This document shows positions 1-9,400 of a stretch of 64,000 nucleotides of DNA, one piece after another. The stretch is from contig JAGNHN010000008.1 in the NCBI GenBank assembly GCA_018001695.1, positions 17,640 to 81,639 of the forward strand, read 5' to 3'. The position numbers and the translations under genes are program-made. Origin of the DNA: Lentimicrobiaceae bacterium. Its GTDB lineage: Bacteria > Bacteroidota > Bacteroidia > Bacteroidales > JAGNHN01. Positions within the stretch are counted from its first letter, which is position 1, and each line of letters begins with the position of its first letter. The notes under the pieces were generated by a model. The model was not told the DNA's origin. It made no database searches and saw nothing but the letters and a program-made list of their open reading frames with translations.

Positions 1-58
1 GTTATCATGTTTTAACCTTGATCTTGACTCAACCAAATTTCACGATGTGATAAGATAT

Positions 59-99
59 TATCTTTGGAAGGGTTTTGAGAGAGTGATTATGTAAATTTG
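59..99 (+). promoter_or_regulatory. Candidate promoter boxes for the first giant secreted protein
   Basis: Two perfect matches to the Bacteroidota -7 box TAnnTTTG lie upstream of the gene: TATCTTTG at 59-66 and TAAATTTG at 92-99. The first has a TTTC 17 bp upstream (38-41), one base from the TTTG -33 box. The second has a TTTG only 14 bp upstream (74-77), which is tight. Either would leave a long 5' leader before the chosen start at 289. No experimental start is known, so this is inference from motif matches. Confidence 0.4.
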
Positions 100-288
100 C
101 ATGGCTTTTGTTTACAAAGAAGACTTGTATCCCAGGTGTATTGAATGATAAGCCCTGTAATGGCGATCACTGCAGAAATTCAGCATGAGCGCCGTATTCT
201 TTTCGAAAAGAAGATAACCTTTTCCTTATCAATGCGTAGTAAGGTTATTGATGTAGAAGGTAATAACGAGAACCAACCTATATTAACT

Positions 289-3200
289 ATGAAGAAGCTT
301 GTATTATTAATCTTGGCAGTGTTTGTGCTGGTATCACAACTCTCGGCGCAGACCCTTCCCCCGGTGGGTAACCTGATCGTACAACTTAAAGCTGATGACC
401 TGTCCACTGCAGGTCCAATCAATACATGGGCAGACGCTTCAGGTAATGGTCATGATGCCACCCAGGACAGCTCTGGGTTACAGCCCACTGTCGTCCTCAA
501 TGCCCTCAACGGAAAACCAGTAGTAAGATTTGATGGCGTCAATGAGTTTATGTCGACCGGCACTGGTGCTTTTATTTCAAGTCAGCCGAATACGGTCTTT
601 ATCATTGGTAAGACGAATAATTTGGGTTCAGGTGATGAACCCTTCATTGCTGGTACCAACACCAGTAACAGACATAATGTGTTGGTAAGGAATGGATTAT
701 ACAGGATTTTTGCAGGAACAGGACAGAACGGAGGTGCTGCAACAACGAATTTTGCCCTGATAACAGCAGTGTTCAATGCTCCTACTGGTTCGTCATTGTG
801 GATAAATCAATCCCAGCGCCTCAACAATGTCAATGCAGGAAGTGAAAGTCTGAACGGTCTGAATATTGGTTCCAACGAGCACAAAACTCAATTTCTTGAT
901 GGAGACATCGCTGAGATTCTTGTATTTGACACTGTATTGTCGGAATCTGACAGAAAGGACGTAGAATGTTACCTGTTACAGAAATGGTTGACAGGAGTAT
1001 TGGAACTTGCCAGCGTTGATCTGCAATATTCTGAAGACGGCAACCAATGGTTTGATGCCAACGGTGATCTGACAGCTGGGTTTGATATTTGCATAGATCC
1101 TGATTTGCCTGCAAGTTATCAGCTTGGTGTCGATAATTTGACTCTCAATCCGACAGGAAACCTGATGCAGGGTGTTCTCAACCCGTTCTACCTTACCCAT
1201 ATTGATGATACCACTTCATTTTTTGCATACTGGGCCAATAAAGGTGTCGATTCCGTTGCCTCTGGTTGGCAAGGACAGATGTGGGATATCATCAGTGGAA
1301 ATCAACCCTTTTTCTATGTAAAGGATAACGGTAATGATATCATCCTTGTTGATGGTTTGCACTACCTCTTATATGGTGGAGAACCCATTCTTACGGTACC
1401 TGGTGATTATCCGCAAGCCACCTATACTTATTCCGGAACCCTTGTGGGGGAGAATGGCTGCAGTTCGGATTTGTTTGACATAATTGTAACCTTCAATACC
1501 ATTCCTTCTCTATATGATGTTACACTCGAATATTACGATGGTTCCACATGGGATGATGCAGGTGGCGATCTTGCGGGTGGCTTTGAGTTATGCCTAGATT
1601 CATCATTGCCTGTTAGTTATGAGCTTGGTGTTCATAGTCTTTCACTTAACCTGACAGGTTCCCTTATGCAGGATAGCCTTAATCCCTTCTATCTGTCCGA
1701 AATCAGTGATTCATCTTCTTTCTACGCTTATTGGTCAGGTAAGGGCGTTGATTCTGTAGCCTCAGGTTGGCAAGGGTATATGTGGGAAATCATTAATGGA
1801 GATAAGCCCTTTTTCTATTTGAAAGATAATGGCACAGATACGATTCTGGTAGATGGATTACATCATTTTTTATACGGTGGTGAACCTATCCTTACTTTAC
1901 CGGGTGACTACCCTCAGGCCACATATACCTATACTGGTAGTATATTGGACGAGAACGGATGTGAATCCAATTCCATCGACATAGAGGTGACTTTTAATAC
2001 GATGCCGGCAGCTCCCACTGCAAACAGTCAGTCCTATTGTTATGACGGAACAGAGAAAACTGCTGGTGCGACTCCTCCCGCCGGATCTAGTGTCGTATGG
2101 TATACATCAGAAACCGGGTTTGTTACTGTGTTGACAGGCCCAACTGGCACTAATCCAGGTACCTATGAGTTGTGGGCATCCTCTCAGGATAATCTCCATG
2201 GTTGTATGAGTATGAACCGCACCAAGGTTACCCTTACCATACATCCCATACCATTACCTGTATTCGCGCTCAATGGCAGTACCTTTGGTAGTGGCCACAC
2301 ACAGGAATTCTGCAACGGGGATACGGTCATCCTGGCCTTCGACAAGTTCCTTGGGGGTGCCGGTACGCTGCCACTCACCATTGACTACGATGTCTATATC
2401 GATGGCTCCCTTACACCAGATGCCACATTGAGCCAGGCTGGTGTCAGCATCGCAGCGATAGGACAGGAGCTTTTCAACAGCCCTGCCCTTGCTCCCGGAG
2501 AATACTTCATCGAAGTGACAAGCATCGTGGATAGCAATGGTTGTTCTGTGACGAATCCCGAAAGCGTTTATTATCTAACGATCACAATCCACCCAACACC
2601 GGCACCCATCTTCGCATTGAATGGTAATACTTTCGGAAGTGGTTATGGGGAAGAATTCTGTTACGGTGAAAATATCACCCTCACCTTTGACCAGTTACTG
2701 GGAGGTGCCGGTACACTTCCGCTGACCATCGACTATGACGTCTATATCGATGGCTCCGCTACCCCGGATGCCACATTGAGTCAGACGGGTGTCAGCATTA
2801 CCGCTGTTGATCAGGAATTATTTAATAGCAGCAGCCTTGCTGCAGGGGAGTACTTCATCGAAGTGACGAGCATCGTCGACAGCAATGGCTGTTCTGTCAC
2901 CGATCCAGAGAATGTGTATTTCCTCACCATCACGGTCAATCCGATTCCAGCACCCCTCTTCGCATTGAATGGCAGCGCCTTTGGAAGTGGCCATTCACAG
3001 GAATTCTGCGACGGAGATACCATCACCCTGGCCTTCGAGCAGTTTCTGGGAGGTGCTGGAACGCTACCATTGACCATCGACTACAGTGTATACATCGACG
3101 GCTCCCTCACACCAGATGCTACGTTGAGCCAAAGCGCTGTCAGCATCACTGCTGCGGGCCAGGTACTCTTCAGCAGCAATGCACTTGCACCCGGAGAATA

Positions 3201-6200
3201 TTTCGTTGAAGTAACCAGTATTGAGGATGATAATGGCTGTGTTGTGACCAACCCGGAAAGTATCTACTATCTTACTATTATCGTACATGATCTCCCGGTT
3301 GTGGGTTTGAATATTCCCTGGACACGGATATGCAACAATGAGACAGGCGTTAAGCTGAGCGGTGGTACCCCTGCAGGTGGCTTGTACAGTGGCAACGGTG
3401 TATTTAATGGTAATTTCTATCCGGCACTTGTGGTTCCTGGTGCCATCACCATCACATATACTTACACGGATACCAACCAGTGTTCCAAACCAGCCACGGA
3501 TCAGGTCATCGTTGATTCTGTTCCTGTCGTGACCCTGGCTGCCATTGCGGACCTGTGCGCCGATGCGCCTAGCCTGACACTGAGCGGGGGATATCCTGCC
3601 GGTGGCACTTTCAGTGGTCCGCATGTGAGTGCAGGTGTCTTCAATACTGCGGCTGCCGGTCCTGGCAGTTATACGATCACTTATAGGTGGGAGGATGGAA
3701 TGGGTTGTGTCGGTACGGCTATTCGTACGCTTATAGTTCATCCCCTGCCACTGGTGGATATCGCTGCTCCCTATGAAATTTGCATGGATGCACCGCCCCT
3801 CACCCTAGCCGGCGCAACACCCGTTGGCGGAACCTGGACCGGAACAGGGATCTCAGGAAATGCTTTCGACCCGGCTACACTGGCTGCAGGGAATTATCTC
3901 CTGACCTATACCTATACAGATACCAATGGTTGTACAAGCTTAGATACAGCCACCATGACGATTCATTCGCTACCTGTTGCAGATGCGGGGCAGGATGACG
4001 AGATATGCCTCGGCCAGTGCTTCCAACTGAGCGCAAGCGGAGGCTTGCAATATGCCTGGAGTAACGGTGTCAATACAAGCAGCCAGCAGGTTTGTCCAGT
4101 CGTCACTACCACCTATATTGTGACTGTCACCGATCAGCATGGTTGCCAGGACACAGACGATATCACGATCACGGTTTATCCGGTGCCGGCTGTTGTCAAT
4201 GAGCAGCATGTGGTTTGTTCCGGAGATTGTATTGATCTCGTTGCACCCCTGGGAACCAGCTTCATCTGGTCAACCGGTGAAACAACAAAAACCAACGAGG
4301 TCTGCCCGATCAGCAATAGCGCCTACATCGTTACGGTTACCAATGAATTCGGATGTGCCACAGTGAGCACCTATCAGGTCAGTGTTAAGCCTTTGCCGGA
4401 GGTATTTGCCGGTTCAGATAAGACCATCTGTGCCGGACAGCCGGCGATTCTGCTTGCGACGGGAGCCACAACCTATGAATGGAGCACAGGGGCGACAACA
4501 GCCCAGATTACCGTCACACCTGTTACTCAGACTACCTATACGGTTACGGGAACAGCCTTAAATGGCTGTACTGCAACAGATCAGGTTGTCGTGAATGTAA
4601 ATCCCCTGCCGGTAATCGGTTTCAGCCCGGCAAGTCCGGAGGTATGCGCCGGCTCGTGTATTACGTTGACGGCCAGTGGAGGTATCCTGTATAATTGGGC
4701 ACATGGGCCTTCCGGCGCGCAGGTCAGCGTATGCCCGACGCTTACTCAGACTTATACTGTCAGCGTTACGGATAACAAGGGATGTACCGGTACAGGTCAG
4801 ATTCAGGTGAATGTCAATCCATTGCCAGTGGTTTATGCCGGAAAAGATACCAGCGTCTTTGCTGGTGGATCTTATGTTCTTGACCTAGCCACGGCCAGTG
4901 GCACAGGAGCTTTGCAATATGCCTGGAGTCCTGCAGTCACGCTGGATAATCCGGCATTGCTGCATCCGGCTGCCAGTCCTTACGCCAGCACAAACTATAC
5001 CTTGCTCGTTACGGATAGCAAGGGATGTAAAGGATCCGATCAGGTGCTCATCGATGTATTACCTGTAGGTAATACAGTGGCAGGGCAGGTCGTATATGAT
5101 AATTCCAGCCAGACCCCCATGCCAGGCTTCAAAATCATTGTAACCTCCTTGTCGAGCAAGGCCGCAGACACCATCGTGGCCGGTTCCAAGGGAATGTTCT
5201 ATCTGAATAATATCCCCGATGGGAATTATGTGATCAGTGGGACCACTGATCAGAACTGGGGCTGGGGAGGCGTGAATGCCACTGATGCCCTGTTCTCCAT
5301 GCGGCATTTTGTGGAGCTGGATACGTTGATGTTGGTACGCCTGCTGGCCGGGGATGTCAATTCAAGTCAGCAGGTAAACTCCAGCGATGCACTGCTGATT
5401 GCACAACGTTTCAGTGGGATTATACAGTCGTTTATCCGTGGCAACTGGGTCATGGCACCGGATACCATCGTCCTGAGCGGTGGGACCCTGTTCAGTAAGC
5501 AGTTTAGTGTCTTATGCGTTGGAGATGTCAACGGAAGTTATAATCCGTTCCTCAAAGCAGCACCTGTCAATGGCCTCCTTAGTTCGACGGAAGTGAGTCT
5601 GAATGCTGGTAGTGAGATCCGCGTTCCGCTCAGCCTAAACTCGGATGGCTTTATTGGTGCAATATCCTTGGAATTGATCGTGCCAACCGGCATCGACATT
5701 CAGGGTGCTGAACTGGCCCCGGGTGTCGGTGGATATCTGTCATCTGGGATGAAGGATGGTAAGTTTGTGCTTGCCTGGTTTAATCCTTCGGGTCACTATG
5801 TTACCGAGCAGGAACCTGTCATCTATCTAGACCTCAGGACACATTCACAGCCGGGCATGCTCCGTTTTGGGCTGGGTAATGAGGCTGAAATCACTGACCA
5901 GGAAGGTAGGGTAATGCAGCAGGCTGTAGTGGATATTCCAGCTCTGAAGTTGCTGAATATGAAGGATGTATTGAACGTACAGGTATATCCCAATCCCATG
6001 CGAGATCTTTCAAATCTCTCATTCTATTTGCCTTATGATGGTCAGTTGCGGGTTGATTTGCTCAATTTGCTTGGGGAAGCCGTAATCAACATCACCGATG
6101 GCTTCAGAACGGCAGGTGAGCATAACCATGTTGTGGATATGTCGGCCCTTCCGGCAGGCACTTATCTTATTCGTTGGCAGTATGATAGCCCGTCAGATCC

Positions 6201-6237
6201 ATTGACACAATATGTCAAAGTGGTCCGGCTAAAATAG
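289..6237 (+). CDS. Giant secreted multidomain protein with T9SS sorting tail
   Basis: The protein has 1,982 residues. I chose the ATG at 289 because it opens a clear signal peptide (MKKLVLLILAVFVLVSQLSA); the frame stays open upstream to 145 but without secretion features. Domains in order: a LamG/concanavalin-like domain (about 28-237); two repeats of about 168 residues (243-574); three 116-residue repeats beginning at residues 657, 773 and 889, each opening with FALNG; three Ig-like modules with GGxPxGGxxSG motifs (about 1005-1224); PKD/SprB-like modules (1231-1590); a carboxypeptidase-regulatory-like domain (about 1594-1658); a dockerin-like pair of calcium loops (NATDAL and GDVNSSQQVNSSD, about 1661-1757); a cohesin-like beta domain (about 1764-1890); and a T9SS type A tail with the YPNP motif (1896-1982). 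It is probably exported by T9SS and anchored at or released from the cell surface as an adhesin or scaffold. The exact function is unknown. It is a paralogue of the protein at 11918-19411. Confidence 0.9.
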   Translation: MKKLVLLILAVFVLVSQLSAQTLPPVGNLIVQLKADDLSTAGPINTWADASGNGHDATQDSSGLQPTVVLNALNGKPVVRFDGVNEFMSTGTGAFISSQPNTVFIIGKTNNLGSGDEPFIAGTNTSNRHNVLVRNGLYRIFAGTGQNGGAATTNFALITAVFNAPTGSSLWINQSQRLNNVNAGSESLNGLNIGSNEHKTQFLDGDIAEILVFDTVLSESDRKDVECYLLQKWLTGVLELASVDLQYSEDGNQWFDANGDLTAGFDICIDPDLPASYQLGVDNLTLNPTGNLMQGVLNPFYLTHIDDTTSFFAYWANKGVDSVASGWQGQMWDIISGNQPFFYVKDNGNDIILVDGLHYLLYGGEPILTVPGDYPQATYTYSGTLVGENGCSSDLFDIIVTFNTIPSLYDVTLEYYDGSTWDDAGGDLAGGFELCLDSSLPVSYELGVHSLSLNLTGSLMQDSLNPFYLSEISDSSSFYAYWSGKGVDSVASGWQGYMWEIINGDKPFFYLKDNGTDTILVDGLHHFLYGGEPILTLPGDYPQATYTYTGSILDENGCESNSIDIEVTFNTMPAAPTANSQSYCYDGTEKTAGATPPAGSSVVWYTSETGFVTVLTGPTGTNPGTYELWASSQDNLHGCMSMNRTKVTLTIHPIPLPVFALNGSTFGSGHTQEFCNGDTVILAFDKFLGGAGTLPLTIDYDVYIDGSLTPDATLSQAGVSIAAIGQELFNSPALAPGEYFIEVTSIVDSNGCSVTNPESVYYLTITIHPTPAPIFALNGNTFGSGYGEEFCYGENITLTFDQLLGGAGTLPLTIDYDVYIDGSATPDATLSQTGVSITAVDQELFNSSSLAAGEYFIEVTSIVDSNGCSVTDPENVYFLTITVNPIPAPLFALNGSAFGSGHSQEFCDGDTITLAFEQFLGGAGTLPLTIDYSVYIDGSLTPDATLSQSAVSITAAGQVLFSSNALAPGEYFVEVTSIEDDNGCVVTNPESIYYLTIIVHDLPVVGLNIPWTRICNNETGVKLSGGTPAGGLYSGNGVFNGNFYPALVVPGAITITYTYTDTNQCSKPATDQVIVDSVPVVTLAAIADLCADAPSLTLSGGYPAGGTFSGPHVSAGVFNTAAAGPGSYTITYRWEDGMGCVGTAIRTLIVHPLPLVDIAAPYEICMDAPPLTLAGATPVGGTWTGTGISGNAFDPATLAAGNYLLTYTYTDTNGCTSLDTATMTIHSLPVADAGQDDEICLGQCFQLSASGGLQYAWSNGVNTSSQQVCPVVTTTYIVTVTDQHGCQDTDDITITVYPVPAVVNEQHVVCSGDCIDLVAPLGTSFIWSTGETTKTNEVCPISNSAYIVTVTNEFGCATVSTYQVSVKPLPEVFAGSDKTICAGQPAILLATGATTYEWSTGATTAQITVTPVTQTTYTVTGTALNGCTATDQVVVNVNPLPVIGFSPASPEVCAGSCITLTASGGILYNWAHGPSGAQVSVCPTLTQTYTVSVTDNKGCTGTGQIQVNVNPLPVVYAGKDTSVFAGGSYVLDLATASGTGALQYAWSPAVTLDNPALLHPAASPYASTNYTLLVTDSKGCKGSDQVLIDVLPVGNTVAGQVVYDNSSQTPMPGFKIIVTSLSSKAADTIVAGSKGMFYLNNIPDGNYVISGTTDQNWGWGGVNATDALFSMRHFVELDTLMLVRLLAGDVNSSQQVNSSDALLIAQRFSGIIQSFIRGNWVMAPDTIVLSGGTLFSKQFSVLCVGDVNGSYNPFLKAAPVNGLLSSTEVSLNAGSEIRVPLSLNSDGFIGAISLELIVPTGIDIQGAELAPGVGGYLSSGMKDGKFVLAWFNPSGHYVTEQEPVIYLDLRTHSQPGMLRFGLGNEAEITDQEGRVMQQAVVDIPALKLLNMKDVLNVQVYPNPMRDLSNLSFYLPYDGQLRVDLLNLLGEAVINITDGFRTAGEHNHVVDMSALPAGTYLIRWQYDSPSDPLTQYVKVVRLK
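2257..3300 (+). repeat. Three in-frame 348-bp coding repeats
   Basis: Units begin at 2257, 2605 and 2953, exactly 348 bp apart, each encoding 116 residues with FALNG...FGSG, GGAGTLPLTIDY, DGSxTPDATLSQ and EVTSIxDxNGC. High nucleotide similarity suggests recent duplication or ongoing homogenisation. Confidence 0.9.
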
Positions 6238-6263
6238 ATTTCACTTACTGATTTAAGCATGAC

Positions 6264-6295
6264 AACAGGGCGACCTTCAGCAGGTCGCCCTGTTT
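6264..6295 (+). terminator. Intrinsic hairpin terminator after the first giant gene
   Basis: A 13-bp perfect stem (AACAGGGCGACCT pairing with its reverse complement) with a 5-nt loop begins 27 bases after the stop codon at 6237. The following T tract is short (TTTAGTT), so termination may be partial. The position at the end of the gene supports the call. Confidence 0.7.
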
Positions 6296-6374
6296 AGTTA
6301 TTGATGCCACCTGCTCCCTGTTGGTTTTTTATAAGTGTTAACAGATTGTTAATATAAGATATTAATAATACTTG

Positions 6375-6382
6375 TAAATTTG
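6375..6382 (+). promoter_or_regulatory. Candidate -7 box for the second giant protein
   Basis: TAAATTTG matches the Bacteroidota -7 consensus TAnnTTTG exactly. No good TTTG box lies at the usual distance upstream. The predicted start of transcription would be near 6389, leaving a leader of about 80 nt that holds a perfect 17-bp palindrome (6403-6419). Confidence 0.4.
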
Positions 6383-6402
6383 GCGATGATATTGGTATAA
6401 AG

Positions 6403-6419
6403 ACTGTTAAGTTAACAGT
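6403..6419. repeat. Perfect 17-bp palindrome in the leader
   Basis: ACTGTTAA-G-TTAACAGT is a perfect inverted repeat with 8-bp arms, lying between the predicted -7 box and the start codon at 6472. The 8-mer GTTAACAG inside it (6411-6418) also occurs at 6337-6344, upstream of the -7 box. The pair could be an operator, or the palindrome could be a small leader hairpin. No regulator is identified. Confidence 0.45.
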
Positions 6420-6471
6420 TCGGAATTTGTTGCCATAGAACGAAACGAGGGGAAGGAGCCCCCTGGAGAAT

Positions 6472-9400
6472 ATGAAAGCATTAAAACAATTCACGATCAG
6501 TTCAAGCCGTGAGTATCGACGTATTTATATGATTGTAGCGGCGTTCTCTTGTGTCATACTGGCTGCAGCGCAAACTTCGGTACAGAATTTTGGAACCTCC
6601 ACGGGTTCGCACACCAGTCAGACAGGTACGACAGCATTTATTCCAAATCCCACTTCCGGAACGACCTGGGCCAGGGCCGGCGCCGTAGCTCCTGCAGCAC
6701 CGGTAAACCTTGCTACAGCCACAAATCCGCTTGGAACAGCCGGCGCCTATGTCCGTGCCGTTGCATCATCTACAGGCTCAGTTACCAAGTTCTCGCCAAT
6801 GGTGGGTTATTCAGGGAATACCCAGTTTTACACATCTTTTAAAGTCCTTTTTGGTGATGCTGCTGCCGGGAGCACAGCAAATAGTGGAAGCTGGTCTTAT
6901 TACCAGGGCGCCGGTGCCATATATTCGGATGCCAACGATTTCGCTGGAGCCCAGGTTTTTACGGGAATTAGGTTTACGTTTAATGGATCCGGAAATGTTA
7001 CCCTGCAGAACCGGGCCGGGGGTAGTTGGAATACAACGGGATTGACGCTGACAACTTTAAGCCAGGCTACCATCTATACCATGGAGATCGTTGGTAACAA
7101 CCAGGCTTCCGGGACAATCAATTACACCTATAATGGCAATCCGATGTCGGTGGCCATCAATACCTTCGATTTCTATGTCAATGGTGTCCTGATAGGCGAT
7201 GACCTTTCGAAGGCACTTATTGCCAATAATACATCCATCACAAGTAATACCTTTATTGGGATAAGCAGTACCCTGAATATTGCCAATGTTTTTGTCGATG
7301 ATGTGGTGGTTTACAATACCGTACCTGCAGCGATTGGGAGTGGTCCCAATATCAGTGTCAATCCGAATACCCTGACAGGCTTCACATATCCGGAAGGTTC
7401 CGGTCCTTCATTATCGCAGTCCTATCAGATCAGTGGGGGTGGACTGATCCCTGCCAGTGGGAATCTGACCGTAACAGGATCCGCCAGTTTTGAGGTATCT
7501 GCTGATAATAGCACTTTTGGCCCCTCTACACTCATACCTTATGCTTCCGGCAGCCTCAGCAATACACCTGTTTATGTGCGGCTGAAGGCGGGTTATACAG
7601 AGGGCTACAGCGCGAGCGAGATCATTAATAATGCAGGTGGAGGGGCTCCGGCAGTCACGGTCACATGCAGCGGCGATGTTACCACGCTTCCAGCCCCGGT
7701 AGCGACCAGCCCGACTGTGGCCAATTCGACATCCTTCACGGCCAATTGGAGCAGCGTACCCGGAGCCTCATCCTACCGGCTGGACGTCAGTGATTCTCCG
7801 ACTTTCGGGAGCAGCTCGCCCTTGTCTTTGACGGAGGGCTTCGATGGAGGAACAACACCACCGCCGGGATGGACATTCATAGGCATTAACAGTACATATA
7901 ATTCACTCACGAATTATGGACAAAACCCACCCTCTCTGAGTCTGGACAATTCCGGAGAAAGTGTTGAAACCCCCAGCCTTTCCGGACCTGCCACATCTCT
8001 CAGCTTCTGGATCAAGGGCCAGGGGACGAATGCGACAAGTGCACTATTGGTGGAAGGCTATGATGGCTCAAACTGGGTGACGGTACATACCATTACCAAT
8101 AGTTTACCGACAACCGGAACGGTTATTACATATAACGCTGCATCTACGCCTGCTTTGCCCGGAAACCTCATCCGTTTCCGCTTTACCTATACAAAGAGCG
8201 TTGGGAATCTGGCTCTTGATGATATTTCTATTGACTATGGCGTTCTTTCGCCCTCTTATCTTCCTGGTTATCAAGACTTAATTGTTAACGGGCTCTCGCA
8301 GATCGTGACCGGTGTGACGCCATGCAGTACCGCATATTACTACAGGGTGAGGGCAGTCAGCCCGACAAGCACCAGTGGGAATTCCAATGTCATTACGCAA
8401 CATCCTGCTTTGCAACAATTCAGAAGTGCCGGCAGTGGCCCCTGGAATGCTACTGCTACCTGGGAGCAATACAATGGAACCGCATGGATCCCAGCTACAT
8501 CCTATCCCGGGCAGGGTATGAATGACTGCGCCAGTCCCAATGTAACCATACGCACAGGACATGTGGTGGTATTTCCTGCTACCCTGACGTATGAAGGGGA
8601 TGTGGTGGTCGAAAGCGGCAGCACCCTGGATCTTGCTGATGGACAGGCGCTCACACTGACGGCAGGCTCATCCCTGCTGGTGCAGGGAACCCTCTCCATG
8701 GCCCCTGCCGCAGTCATCGATGGCGCCGGTTCCTTTACCCTGGCAGGGGGTGCTGAAATGCGCATCGGCTCACCAAATGGTATCGCTGTTGCCGGAGCAT
8801 CTGGCCATATTCAGGTCACCGGTACCAGAACATTCGCTTCAGGGGCAAATTATTTGTATAATGGTACAGCTAATCAATTGACAGGTACAGGGCTCAGCCA
8901 GAACATCCCTGGCAACCTGACTATCAATAACCCGGGAAATACAGTCAGCCTGACCGCTTCCACCGTGATCAGCGGTAATCTGTTTATTCAACAAGGTAGC
9001 CTTGATGCCAACAACCAGGACCTGACACTGGGGGGGAGCTGGACCAACAACGGGACCTTCGTGCCGGGCACTGCAACAGTGACCTTTAATGGCAGCAATC
9101 CTGTGACCTTTGGTCCGGAGGTATTTCATCATCTCAATATTCAGGGAAGTGGCATAAAGACGGCCACAGGTGCATTGCTGATAGGTGGAAGCCTGACCAT
9201 CAGCGGGCATTTCCAGGCGGGCTCGTTCGAGCATACAATCAATGGTGACTGGATTAACAATGGGACATTCACACCCGGAACGTCGAATATTGTCTTTGCG
9301 AATAATGCAGCGGATCAGATCATCGGGGGAAGCGCCACCTCTGGTTTTTATGGGCTAGAAGTGATGAAAGGAAGCATCGACAGGGTGCTGGAAGTAACAG

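Noticed and set aside
3064..3741. 225-codon minus-strand open frame inside the first giant gene
   Set aside because: It lies antisense within a repeat-rich coding gene with strong protein features on the other strand, and its translation has no recognisable domain.
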